From a bacterium (GTDB taxonomy: Bacteria; Moduliflexota; Moduliflexia; Moduliflexales; JAUQPW01), in NCBI GenBank assembly GCA_030550175.1, contig JAUQPW010000045.1:1-42812 (forward strand): a DNA stretch of 42,812 nucleotides. The letters are read 5' to 3'. Under the pieces are notes generated by a model, which was not told where the DNA came from, ran no database searches, and saw only the letters and a program-made list of their open reading frames with translations. The position numbers and the translations under genes are program-made. Positions 1-7,615 of the stretch are shown here, one piece after another (the first letter of the stretch is position 1; every line of letters begins with the position of its first letter).

Positions 1-125
1 TCCCCGCGTCCCCCTGTCCCCGCGTCCCCCCATCCCCTCCTCCCGGCGTCCCCGTGTCCCCCTGTCCCCGCGTCCCCCCGTCCCCCCATCCCCGCGTCCC
101 CGTGTCCCCCTGTCCCCGCGTCCCA
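1..125. repeat. G/C-skewed short tandem repeat at window edge
   Basis: The plus strand is built almost entirely of CCCC blocks separated by GT, GCGT, TGT or AT (units such as tccccctgtccccgcg). It is therefore a run of GGGG blocks on the minus strand. The array starts outside the window. Regularly spaced G4 tracts could form G-quadruplexes on the minus strand (inference). The minus-strand frame of the neighbouring repair gene stays open through the whole array. Confidence 0.9.
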
Positions 126-447
126 TTTTCTTTTTACCTTCCCATAAATACTTCTTCAAGTCCACACGCCCGGTCTCGTCGAAAACTACGCCTTCGGCTT
201 CTAAGAGTATTCTTTGAATAAGAGGTTCATGGGGCATGTCTAAGGATGATCTCGGGCTTATTTTCCCCTGGGAGTTAATCACCCGTTGCCAGGGAACCTT
301 TAAATGGTTTGGGGCCAGGTGGAGGGCATAACCTACGGCACGGGCCGCATGGGGACGACCTAGAAGTGTGGCAATCTGACCATAGGTAGCTACTTTTCCA
401 GGCGGAATCTGTAAAACCAGTTCATAGACCTGTTGATAAAAATTCAT
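1..447 (-). CDS. Alkyltransferase-like DNA-binding protein (MGMT/ATL family), 3' end outside window
   Basis: I translated this frame by hand from ATG at 447; about 109 residues are unique sequence. It shows the DNA-binding fold of O6-alkylguanine-DNA alkyltransferases: IPPGKVATYGQIATLLG near residues 14-30 and GRPHAARAVGYAL near 30-42. The alkyl-acceptor motif PCHRV is replaced by PWQRVIN (about 53-59). ATL proteins carry that Trp; they bind alkylated guanine without removing the alkyl group and hand the lesion to nucleotide excision repair. The start lies 4 bases after the stop of a small membrane ORF, so the two are probably co-transcribed. After KKYLWEGKKKMG the frame runs into the tandem repeat and encodes about 40 Arg/Gly/Asp/Thr residues with no stop up to the window edge. 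Whether this tail is a real extension or simply read-through to a nearby stop cannot be told here. Confidence 0.85.
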   Translation of the reverse strand, partial: MNFYQQVYELVLQIPPGKVATYGQIATLLGRPHAARAVGYALHLAPNHLKVPWQRVINSQGKISPRSSLDMPHEPLIQRILLEAEGVVFDETGRVDLKKYLWEGKKKMGRGDRGTRGRGDGGTGGRGDRGTRGRREEGMGGRGDRGTRG

Positions 448-451
448 ATTT

Positions 452-565
452 CTACGTCCACCATTTTATCAATCCGATAAAAATGGCAATAGCCAGCGTG
501 AAACTTAAGGCCAGCACGCCTAACAAAAATAGGATTCTACCCCATAATTCCTTCTTTGAGACCAT
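452..565 (-). CDS. Small single-pass membrane protein (37 aa)
   Basis: ATG at 565 is preceded by AAGGAGG with a 5-base spacer, one of the best ribosome-binding sites in the window, and the stop is TAG at 452-454. The peptide has a basic start (MVSKKELWGR), one hydrophobic helix from about residue 11 to 33 and a KWWT end. It therefore looks like an inner-membrane miniprotein with a positively charged cytoplasmic N-terminus. It sits 4 bases upstream of the alkyltransferase-like gene. I do not recognise a family. The call rests on the ribosome-binding site, the clean transmembrane profile and operon-like spacing. Confidence 0.6.
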   Translation of the reverse strand: MVSKKELWGRILFLLGVLALSFTLAIAIFIGLIKWWT

Positions 566-607
566 AGTTGCCTCCTTGAAGAACCTCTCTTTCAACGCCT
601 TTGTACT

Positions 608-636
608 TACATACGAATCACTTTAAGAACTGTCAA
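608..636 (-). promoter_or_regulatory. Candidate sigma70 promoter for the small membrane ORF and ATL gene
   Basis: Read on the minus strand, TTGACA (631-636) is followed by a 17-base spacer and TATGTA (608-613). The -35 is perfect but the -10 matches only three of six. It points at the ORF starting at 565. The rest of the gap up to 810 is AT-rich with no gene seen. Confidence 0.45.
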
Positions 637-810
637 GTCTAATATTTAACCGTATCGGATTTTTGGTGATTTTTTAAAAAACTTCGGTGAGGACTTCCCA
701 AAATTTGAAAAAATCTTACCTTTTTAGGAGGAATACCCTTGGCATGAAGCTAAAACTATAAGGAATCATCGGAATAAAACTCCCTGTCAAAGGATAACAA
801 GATAACTCCC

Positions 811-839
811 TTGATTTAAATTCTCCGAACCCCTATACT
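811..839 (+). promoter_or_regulatory. Candidate promoter giving leaderless cofD mRNA
   Basis: TTGATT (811-816), a 17-base spacer and TATACT (834-839) form a good sigma70-type promoter. The cofD ATG begins at 846, six bases after the -10 box, which is where transcription would be expected to start. There is no Shine-Dalgarno sequence before this ATG, which fits a leaderless transcript. Confidence 0.55.
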
Positions 840-845
840 TGTTGT

Positions 846-1790
846 ATGATTACAGTACTTGCTGGTGGGGTAGGAGCCGCTCGATTTCTGCAAGGTTTGG
901 TTCAAGTCGTGGCTCCGCAAGAGATTACTATCATTGTCAATACCGGAGACGACATCGAACTCCACGGTTTACATATCTCCCCGGATATCGACATTGTTAT
1001 TTATACCCTGGCCGGAATTGTAGATGAATCTAAAGGTTGGGGCATACAGGGGGATAGTTTTCACTGCCTGGATATGTTGGGGAAGTATGGCCATGCTACC
1101 TGGTTTATGCTGGGAGATCGGGACTTTGCGACTCACATTTACCGAACTCATTTACTCAGGCAGGGATGGAGTCTCTCTCAGGTAACCGATTCGATTCGTC
1201 GAGCCTTTAACCTCGAAGTTCGTATCCTTCCCATGACGAATCAGCCGGTTCCTACCCTGATCTTGACAGATCAGGGGATCCTGCATTTTCAAGAATATTT
1301 GGTTCAACGCAAAATGCAAGATCCTGTGAAAGGTGTTCAATTTAAAGGTATAGAGGATGCAGACCCGGCTCCGGGGGTATTAGAAGCAATTTTGGAAGCA
1401 AAGGGTATCATCATCTGTCCCAGCAATCCCATCATCAGTATTGGACCCATTTTGGCCGTGAAGGGAGTTCGGGAAGCTTTACGGAAAACCCAAGCCAGGA
1501 TTGCAGCTATCAGTCCCCTTGTCGGTGGGGCCCCCCTAAAAGGTCCGGCAGATAGGTTGATGCGAGGGCTGGGTCTTGAAGTCTCGGCTTATCAGGTTGC
1601 TCAACTCTATCAAGATTTCCTGGATATTTTTGTCCTGGACCAAATCGATCAAAATCTGGTTACAAAGGTAGAATCTTTAAGGACTCAACCGGAGCAGCCA
1701 TTACGGGTTATAGTAACCGATACGATTATGAGAGGGCTAAAGGAGAAAATAGAATTAGCTCGACGTGTTATGGAAGAGCTTCTAAGGTAA
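846..1790 (+). CDS. cofD: 2-phospho-L-lactate transferase / CofD-FbiA family
   Basis: This 314-residue protein has the family's N-terminal nucleotide-binding signature (ITVLAGGVGAARFLQGL, residues 2-18), then NTGDDIELHGLHISPDID (about 32-49) and the C-terminal region around RVIVTDTIM. CofD/FbiA joins the lactyl-phosphate or phosphoenolpyruvate-derived moiety of a GDP/GMP donor to the deazaflavin Fo, giving F420-0 or dehydro-F420-0. It acts in the cytoplasm. The length is normal for the family. ATG 846 is the only sensible start because the glycine-rich strand begins immediately. The gene is followed after 11 bases by cofE, the next enzyme of the pathway. No Fo synthase or CofC homologue lies in this window. 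The true donor (lactate or PEP) cannot be decided from sequence by eye. Confidence 0.92.
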   Translation: MITVLAGGVGAARFLQGLVQVVAPQEITIIVNTGDDIELHGLHISPDIDIVIYTLAGIVDESKGWGIQGDSFHCLDMLGKYGHATWFMLGDRDFATHIYRTHLLRQGWSLSQVTDSIRRAFNLEVRILPMTNQPVPTLILTDQGILHFQEYLVQRKMQDPVKGVQFKGIEDADPAPGVLEAILEAKGIIICPSNPIISIGPILAVKGVREALRKTQARIAAISPLVGGAPLKGPADRLMRGLGLEVSAYQVAQLYQDFLDIFVLDQIDQNLVTKVESLRTQPEQPLRVIVTDTIMRGLKEKIELARRVMEELLR

Positions 1791-1801
1791 TAACCCTGTT
1801 T

Positions 1802-2554
1802 ATGTCCGAGCTCCGAATTATTGGTATTACCGGTATTCCTGAGATTATGCCGGGAGATAATTTGGCAGAAATTCTCCTTCAGGCACTCTTACGCCAAAAG
1901 ATTGTCCTTGAGGAAAAGGATATTTTAGTTGTTAAGCAGAAAATCGTCTCAAAAGCCGAGGGGCGACTGGTTTGGCTCAAGGATGTCATTCCGTCAGAGT
2001 TTGCCCGATATATTGCCGTGCAGACCGGAAAGGATCCCCGTCATATCGAAGTGATCCTCCGTGAAACGAAACGGATTGTCAAAATGGATCGGGGGATCCT
2101 CATTGTAGAAACCAAACAAGGATTTGTATGTGCCAATGCAGGGGTAGATGAGTCTAATATAGCCGGAGAGGAGGTTGTGTCCCTGCTCCCCCTGGATTCA
2201 GATGCTTCGGCTCAAAGAATTCGAGACTACTTGATTCAGAAAACCGGAATACCCCTTGCCGTTATTATCTCGGACACCTTTGGCAGACCCTGGCGACAAG
2301 GCCTTGTAGATGTAGCTCTAGGGGTTTGTGGCCTGAAACCTATTCAGAATTACAAAGGACAACGGGACCCTTATGGACATCTACTTAAAGCCACAGAAAT
2401 AGCCGTTGCCGATGAGCTGGCCTCGGCGGCAGAGCTGGTTTTGGGAAAAACAACTGGAGTTCCGGCAGCTCTCATCAAAGGATACCCCTACGTCCTCGAA
2501 AACGGTAAAGGGACCGACCTTATTCGACCTGCAGAAAGGGATCTATTCCGATAA
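1802..2554 (+). CDS. cofE: Coenzyme F420-0:L-glutamate ligase
   Basis: The protein has 250 residues. Family signatures are IPEIMPGDNLAEIL near the start, DILVVKQKIVSKAEGR (about 40-55), the VCANAGVDESN segment (about 109-119), and ISDTFGRPWRQGLVDVALG (about 156-174). CofE adds glutamate residues to F420-0 using GTP to build the polyglutamate tail. This is the short, archaeal-type stand-alone form. It lacks the C-terminal FMN-reductase domain fused in actinobacterial FbiB, so reduction of any dehydro-F420-0 would need another protein. It follows cofD by 11 bases and is surely co-transcribed. It ends 7 bases before the end of a convergent hypothetical gene. Confidence 0.93.
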   Translation: MSELRIIGITGIPEIMPGDNLAEILLQALLRQKIVLEEKDILVVKQKIVSKAEGRLVWLKDVIPSEFARYIAVQTGKDPRHIEVILRETKRIVKMDRGILIVETKQGFVCANAGVDESNIAGEEVVSLLPLDSDASAQRIRDYLIQKTGIPLAVIISDTFGRPWRQGLVDVALGVCGLKPIQNYKGQRDPYGHLLKATEIAVADELASAAELVLGKTTGVPAALIKGYPYVLENGKGTDLIRPAERDLFR

Positions 2555-2561
2555 CTTCTCT

Positions 2562-3146
2562 TCAGTTTTCAATTTTAGTCGCTATAAAACGTAAAAAGAG
2601 TTTAAGAAGTTCTTGTTTAGATTGATTCGCAGACGGTTTGAATTTTTTCTCAAAATCGTCAAACATTTTTTTGAGGAACTTTGCAGGGAGTCCCGTCTGT
2701 TCTCGGATCGATTCCCGAAATTGATCATCAATGGCTATTTGTTCCAGGTAAAGTTGGAAAGCCTCTTGAAAAGGGTAAAGTTTCGCCTTAAGGGCGTTTC
2801 GGGTACCCGGAGGAGCGGTGAGGGTTTCTTTTCCCCGTTCGGTGAAATAAAGACGGATCTTGGAGGTCAGATCCTCAATTAATTTGGGTAAAACAGCCGG
2901 ACAATCGCCATATCCATACTCCTCTTGAAACTTGATCTCAAGGATTTCAGGAAAAAGATGGCTGAAGAGATTATTACGCTGTTTAGCGATGAAATAAAGA
3001 AGATGTTCCCGTAACAGAGGAGAAAACCGTTTACCTGGAATCTGCCATTCCTTTTCTACGGTATCTGAAATAATTTTTCTTAAATTCTCTGCATGTTTAA
3101 CCCCCAAGGTTTCATGTATAAATTCCCTTGTTTTTGTGAAATCCAT
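2562..3146 (-). CDS. Hypothetical protein, mostly helical
   Basis: I do not recognise this 194-residue protein. It is charged and rich in Lys, Glu, Phe and Leu. It has no predicted signal peptide or membrane segment and looks mainly alpha-helical. The middle contains a GYGDCPAVLPKLIEDL stretch and the C-terminal third is strongly basic (KKFKPSANQSKQELLKLF). The start at 3146 lacks a clear Shine-Dalgarno sequence. It lies 64 bases downstream of the IHF/HU gene on the same strand and could share its transcript. Its reading frame is clean over its whole length, which supports a real gene, but function is unknown. Confidence 0.6.
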   Translation of the reverse strand: MDFTKTREFIHETLGVKHAENLRKIISDTVEKEWQIPGKRFSPLLREHLLYFIAKQRNNLFSHLFPEILEIKFQEEYGYGDCPAVLPKLIEDLTSKIRLYFTERGKETLTAPPGTRNALKAKLYPFQEAFQLYLEQIAIDDQFRESIREQTGLPAKFLKKMFDDFEKKFKPSANQSKQELLKLFLRFIATKIEN

Positions 3147-3210
3147 ACTGACGACTACCTGAAGCGCCTACTCCCAACGCTTTAAAAGAGATAATGATAC
3201 CTTATAGTTT

Positions 3211-3489
3211 TTAACCTCCATTCACTAACTTTTTCAAATCTTTACCGGGTTTGAAAAAAGGGACCTTTTTAGAAGGTACTTCAACACTTTCCCCGGTTTT
3301 AGGGTTCCGTCCCACCCGGGATTGGCGATCCCGTGCTCGAAAGCTACCAAACCCTCTGAGCTCTACTTTATCTCCCTTGGTTAAAGCCTCAATAATACTT
3401 TGAAAGACCGTATTTACCACGATTTCGCTGTCCTTTTTTGAGAGTTTGGCTCGCTCGGCAATTCTCTCCACAAGATCGGCTTTAGTCAT
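3211..3489 (-). CDS. IHF/HU-family DNA-binding protein
   Basis: This is a histone-like protein of about 92 residues. It shows the N-terminal helices (MTKADLVERIAERAKLS), the beta arm GDKVELRGFGSF, and the RVGRNPKTGESVEVPSKKV DNA-intercalating ribbon around the conserved Pro, ending FFKPGKDLKKLVNG. Such dimers bend DNA and organise the nucleoid. The sequence resembles IHF subunits rather than HU. I chose ATG at 3489 because GGAGG (3497-3501) lies 7 bases upstream. The in-frame TTG at 3495 would abut the ribosome-binding site. A candidate promoter sits at 3561-3589. Confidence 0.93.
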   Translation of the reverse strand: MTKADLVERIAERAKLSKKDSEIVVNTVFQSIIEALTKGDKVELRGFGSFRARDRQSRVGRNPKTGESVEVPSKKVPFFKPGKDLKKLVNGG

Positions 3490-3560
3490 CTGCAATCCTC
3501 CTTAAACCTTAAAGATAAAAGGGATTTTCCTGATTTTCACCTCTGCTGCTAACAGGAAAA

Positions 3561-3589
3561 ACATTAACAACATTATTTATCTCCGTCAA
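3561..3589 (-). promoter_or_regulatory. Candidate promoter of the IHF/HU gene
   Basis: On the minus strand TTGACG (3584-3589), a 17-base spacer and TAATGT (3561-3566) precede the gene by about 70 bases. The -35 matches five of six and the -10 three of six. Confidence 0.4.
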
Positions 3590-3623
3590 GTACTTTTTAC
3601 TTTAGTATCGATATTCCTTGACG

Positions 3624-5180
3624 TTATGGCAGAGTCCTCAGTTTGAATCGCTGAATTTTTCCCGTAGCCGTTTTCGGCAACTCTTTTACAAATTCAATCC
3701 AACGGGGGTATTTGTAAGGAGCTATTTTGCTTTTCACAAAGGTCTGGAGTTCCTCCACCAGTTCAGGGGAGGGATGGTATCCTTCCCGGAGGACCACAAA
3801 AGCTTTCGGCTTGATAAGGTTTTCTTCGTCTAGAGCACCCACAACGGCACTTTCCAGTACCGCCGGATGTTCGATCAGAGTGCTTTCTACTTCCACCGGA
3901 GATACCCAAATTCCACCCACCTTTAGCATGTCATCGGATCGTCCGCAGTACCAATAATATCCTTCTGAGTCCCGGTAATATTTATCTCCGGTCCGAATCC
4001 ACTCCCCTAAGATCGTTTGCCGGGTTTTTTCCTGGTTATTCCAGTAGTAGGCTGCCGTACTATCCCCCTTGATGAGTAAATTTCCTATCTCCCCAACAGG
4101 TACTTCTTGATCCTTTTCACCCACAATCTTTGCTTCATAACCCGGAACCACCATTCCGCTACTTCCGGGTTTGACCTTACCCGGTTGATTCGATAAAAAG
4201 ATATGGAGAACCTCTGTGGATCCAATTCCGTCTAAAATTTCTACCCCAAACCGATCCCTCCATCTTCGATAAATTTCTGCAGGAAGAGCTTCTCCGGCTG
4301 AAATACAAAGTCGGACCGAAGTGGGAACTTCATACTGTGCATCCTTCTCTGCGGTCTGAAGCATAGCCCCATATAAGGTGGGTACTGCGTAAAAAAGGGT
4401 CGGTCGATACTTTTTTAAAATCTCAAACATCTTGTCCGGGGTCGGGCGACCTGGATATAAAACTGCGGAAGCCCCCACTCTGAAAGGGAAATACATGTTA
4501 TTCCCCAATCCATAAGCAAAGAACAACTTAGCCGCTGAAAAGGTAATATCCTGCTCGTTAATCCCGAGGATGCCCCTGGCATAATATTCAGCACAATACA
4601 TCATGTCGTGATGTAAATGTACGGCTCCTTTGGGGAGACCGGTACTTCCCGAACTATAAAGCCAGAAAGCCACATCGTCTTTATGGGTCTCTGCAGCCTC
4701 CAAATTCGGTGAAGCCCGGTCAAGCAGTTCATAGAAGGATATTTGATCCTCCTTAGCTTTTCCTACCACCACGACATGGCGAAGATATTTAAGCCGTTTC
4801 TGGATCTTTTCAACCTCGGGTAATAAAGCCTCATGAACAACCAGGACTTTAGCCCGACTGTTATTAAGGAAATACTCATAATCTGCCGCCTTCATCAAGG
4901 TATTGACTGGAACCGGGACCGCTCCGATCTTAATCGCTCCCCAAAAAGTCGCCACAAACTCGGGAGAATCTAACATGATCATCAAAACCCGCTGTTCCAT
5001 CTCAACCCCTAACTCTTTGAGGGCATTTCCGGTTTTATTAACCATATCAAAGACATCTTGATAGGTATAGGTTTTATCTTCATAATACAAAGCAACTTTC
5101 TGTCCCCGCCCTTGTATGAGATTTTCATCGATAAAGGCGGTTGCTACATTGAAGGTGTCCGGGATTTTGAGCTCTTTCAT
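3624..5180 (-). CDS. Benzoate-CoA ligase family acyl-CoA synthetase
   Basis: This 518-residue ANL-superfamily enzyme activates a carboxylic acid with ATP to the acyl-AMP and then the CoA thioester. Visible motifs are the A3 phosphate loop YSSGSTGLPKGAVH (about 175-188), the SAGEALP segment, the A5 motif GIGSTE, the RTGDKY motif, the hinge YCGRSDDMLKVGGIWVSP, and the C-terminal catalytic lysine in PKTATGKIQRF. N-terminal FNVATAFIDENL, KLFFAYGLGN and the YCGRSDDMLKVGG run are typical of benzoate- and 4-hydroxybenzoate-CoA ligases. The aryl substrate is inferred from family membership. No ring-reducing or box-pathway genes are adjacent. It lies 80 bases downstream of the dynamin-like gene on the same strand. 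Confidence 0.87.
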   Translation of the reverse strand: MKELKIPDTFNVATAFIDENLIQGRGQKVALYYEDKTYTYQDVFDMVNKTGNALKELGVEMEQRVLMIMLDSPEFVATFWGAIKIGAVPVPVNTLMKAADYEYFLNNSRAKVLVVHEALLPEVEKIQKRLKYLRHVVVVGKAKEDQISFYELLDRASPNLEAAETHKDDVAFWLYSSGSTGLPKGAVHLHHDMMYCAEYYARGILGINEQDITFSAAKLFFAYGLGNNMYFPFRVGASAVLYPGRPTPDKMFEILKKYRPTLFYAVPTLYGAMLQTAEKDAQYEVPTSVRLCISAGEALPAEIYRRWRDRFGVEILDGIGSTEVLHIFLSNQPGKVKPGSSGMVVPGYEAKIVGEKDQEVPVGEIGNLLIKGDSTAAYYWNNQEKTRQTILGEWIRTGDKYYRDSEGYYWYCGRSDDMLKVGGIWVSPVEVESTLIEHPAVLESAVVGALDEENLIKPKAFVVLREGYHPSPELVEELQTFVKSKIAPYKYPRWIEFVKELPKTATGKIQRFKLRTLP

Positions 5181-5259
5181 AACCCTTTAGCCACCTCAAC
5201 ATTCAGACACCAAAACTGAAGATCCAGGATAAAGGCATGGGGGCTTCCATCCTTATATC

Positions 5260-7101
5260 TCAATTCTTGATGCCGGGAGCTAGGTGGCTCTCTCCCTCCT
5301 GAGGTAAGATGGCTTTCTGTAAATCCAACAGCTTTCTCCTGATCAATTGGAGCTGAAACAGCTTTTCGTCTAAAACTTTAACCGTCCGCTCGGCTTTTTT
5401 CTTGCTCTTCACCCTGACTTCCAGGGCCCGTTTCAAGGCATTTTGAATGTTCTCCACGACCACATTAATCTGTTGATCCATAATCTCCGGCAGTTTACCG
5501 GCACGCTGTTGGATCCGTTCTGCAAATCCCTGGCAGAGTTGTTCCCCCTGTCGCTTCAGTTCGCTTTCCACTTTTTTAAGCATTTCCTGCCACATAAGCC
5601 CCTGGAAGTACTTTTTAGGTAACAACAGGGAGAAAGGGGAAATTTTAAAGAGGGGTTGATCCTCCCTTTCCCTTGAAGGGAAGTAAAGGTCTACCTCTTC
5701 AGGAGGTTCGGTAGGGAACATTTCGCTTTCAGATCTTCGGAATTCTACAAGCTGTGGCTTTTCTATCTGGATATCGAAGAGTTCGGCAGAAAGTTGTCGG
5801 ATCTGCTCGGCTAACCCATAGATTCGGTCTATAAATCGGGTAACCGCTTCATCGAATTCCTTCTGAATCTCTAAGTACTCCGGTAACACCGAAGTTTTCA
5901 AGGCATTCTGGACGGATTGTTTAAAACAGGTTTCCAGCGTCTGTACCAGGGCTTTTCTCTCGTCATCCTGATGGGCTTCATAGCAGATCTGGAAAGCTTC
6001 TTTAACAAAAGCGACTTGCTCCGGCTTTACAGGTTTCGGCTTCAAACTTTTTAAGAGTCTCTGTGCGGTTCCCTGGATCTGATCTCTTAAATCTTTTTGT
6101 TGCTGTTGTAAAACGGCCAGACGTTCGTTAAAGGTTTTTGCATTATTTTCTAAGTTTCGATGGGAAGTTAGATAAGCCCCCCTCTCCATCTCCAGAGCTA
6201 CTTTGACCTCTGCCAAAAGCTTCAAACCCTGCTCAATAGCCGTTAGCAAAACAAACCTCCCCTTTTCCTGAAGGAGAAACTCCTCAAGGGCTCTTTCAAA
6301 GTCAGGAAGGAGACTGGCTGCGACTTTTTGGGGATTTTTTTCGAGCTCCCCCTCCAGAGCTAATTTGGCCGAAATGGGATAGATTTTCAGGTTTTGAAGA
6401 CCCAACGCCGTTTCGATGATGTGCTTCGAGAATTCAAGGGATTTTTGCTTTTCTGCTTCATTTACCTGATCAATCTTATTTTGGAGAATGAAGATTTTAT
6501 TGGTGAAATTTTTGATTTCCTTCAAAAACTCAATTTCTACCTGGCTGATCGGCGGATCCGCCGTGATCAGAAACATCGCTACATCGGCCTCTGGAAGATA
6601 ATTTTGCGTAATCAGCGTATTGCTTAAATACACAGAACTAAAACCTGGGGTGTCTACAACCATGATTCCATTTCTTAAATAAGGGGCCGGAAAGGAGATT
6701 TCAATGCGCTCGACATTCTTTTGGTTATGAGGATTTCCTTCTTCGGTGGCATAATCTGCAATTTCTTTAGCGTCTATTTCCCGACTTGTCTTGTTTTTGA
6801 AGTAAACATCGATTTTAAAAGTTTCCCCGTATTTTATTAACGTAATAACAGACGTGAGGGGAATAATGGAAGTAGGTAAAAGGTCCTCTCCTAAAAGACT
6901 GTTGATAAAGGTAGATTTTCCTCGATTAAAATACCCCAAGACCACAAGATTAATTTTGTCTTCTTTCAGTTTTGTAACCAACTCCGTAACTTCTGCTTCT
7001 CTTTCTCTGTATCCCCGTTCTGTTATAAACTCTTGAAGCGCCTGGAGTTGAGTAACAATCTTTTCTTTCAAATCCGTATAATTTAACGTACGATTCTCCA
7101 A
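5260..7101 (-). CDS. Dynamin-like GTPase
   Basis: This large GTPase has about 613 residues. G1 is GYFNRGKST (about 56-64), followed by a G2-like Thr in LTSVITLIKYG, G3 DTPGFSS and G4 NKID. A long helical stalk with coiled-coil segments and a central proline-rich patch (TEPPEEVDLYFPSRERE) follows. Bacterial dynamin-like proteins tubulate, fuse or repair membranes, or take part in phage and envelope stress responses. The cargo here is unknown. I chose TTG at 7101 because AGGAGG (7108-7113) lies six bases upstream of it; the longer frame from 7131 would place that sequence inside the gene. There is no paired second dynamin gene, although many bacterial members come in pairs. The benzoate-CoA-ligase-like gene follows. 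Confidence 0.85.
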   Translation of the reverse strand: MENRTLNYTDLKEKIVTQLQALQEFITERGYREREAEVTELVTKLKEDKINLVVLGYFNRGKSTFINSLLGEDLLPTSIIPLTSVITLIKYGETFKIDVYFKNKTSREIDAKEIADYATEEGNPHNQKNVERIEISFPAPYLRNGIMVVDTPGFSSVYLSNTLITQNYLPEADVAMFLITADPPISQVEIEFLKEIKNFTNKIFILQNKIDQVNEAEKQKSLEFSKHIIETALGLQNLKIYPISAKLALEGELEKNPQKVAASLLPDFERALEEFLLQEKGRFVLLTAIEQGLKLLAEVKVALEMERGAYLTSHRNLENNAKTFNERLAVLQQQQKDLRDQIQGTAQRLLKSLKPKPVKPEQVAFVKEAFQICYEAHQDDERKALVQTLETCFKQSVQNALKTSVLPEYLEIQKEFDEAVTRFIDRIYGLAEQIRQLSAELFDIQIEKPQLVEFRRSESEMFPTEPPEEVDLYFPSREREDQPLFKISPFSLLLPKKYFQGLMWQEMLKKVESELKRQGEQLCQGFAERIQQRAGKLPEIMDQQINVVVENIQNALKRALEVRVKSKKKAERTVKVLDEKLFQLQLIRRKLLDLQKAILPQEGESHLAPGIKN

Positions 7102-7311
7102 AAATCGCCTCCTGATTGTTATACCATCCAAGGGTTTGACCCTACTGAGGTCTTCACTCTTTCACCGGGTCTATCCTGGAACTACTGATAAGGACTTTTA
7201 AGACTCCGTTGTTTGATTTTTCGTTATAAAACAATATTCGGTTATTTTCAACTATTTTTTTAAAGTCCCCAGGAGTCGACCTTGTAAGGTTAAATTTAAC
7301 TAACCGTTTTC

Positions 7312-7337
7312 CCCTCTCCTGAAGCTTCGGGAGAGGG
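7312..7337. repeat. 26-base palindrome of the CCCTCTCC type
   Basis: CCCTCTCC, T, GAAGCTTC, G, GGAGAGGG is self-complementary except for one central-flank pair. A similar palindrome occurs at 28929-28954. Short CCCCTCTCCC/GGGAGAGGGG palindromes of this kind are common dispersed intergenic repeats in several bacterial phyla. Confidence 0.7.
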
Positions 7338-7450
7338 AGAAGAAAGGTGAAGGGGGCTTTCTGCAGTAGTTTTTTGGACCTTATAGGATAACTTAAGATT
7401 AAGTTGTCATACAAGCTAACCTGGGTTAAGCCCTAACCCCTCCGACCCCC

Positions 7451-7607
7451 ATACACGCCAGGATAAGAAGGTTAACCCCAGCGGAGCGACCTGTTTAACA
7501 GGACACGACCCGGGAGCTTGAAAAAATTCTGAATCCCCCAACGCAAGTCGGGGCTACCACCAACCGTCCACCCCTGATGGGGCTTTTCAGCTTATCCTGG
7601 TGCGTAT
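7451..7607. mobile_element. MITE-like inverted-repeat element, copy 1
   Basis: Terminal inverted repeats (left atacacgccaggataag, right cttatcctggtgcgtat) enclose about 125 bases without coding capacity. Internal landmarks shared with the copies at 39555-39759 and 41900-42059 are an aaggttarcyccrgcgg-type left part, cctgttta, gggagcttgaaaaaattctgaa, an internal inverted pair around ccccaacgcaagtcgggg, and the right-hand hairpin cccctgatggggctttt. The last hairpin with its T-run could end transcription rightward. No transposase is present, so any mobility would be in trans (inference). Confidence 0.75.
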
Positions 7608-7615
7608 GCCTCCAA

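Noticed and set aside
1..125. CRISPR array
   Set aside because: The repeat units are short, contiguous and without unique spacers.
7154..7414. 86-codon minus-strand frame
   Set aside because: It crosses the 7312-7337 palindrome, has no ribosome-binding site, and shows no domain or compositional sign of a protein.
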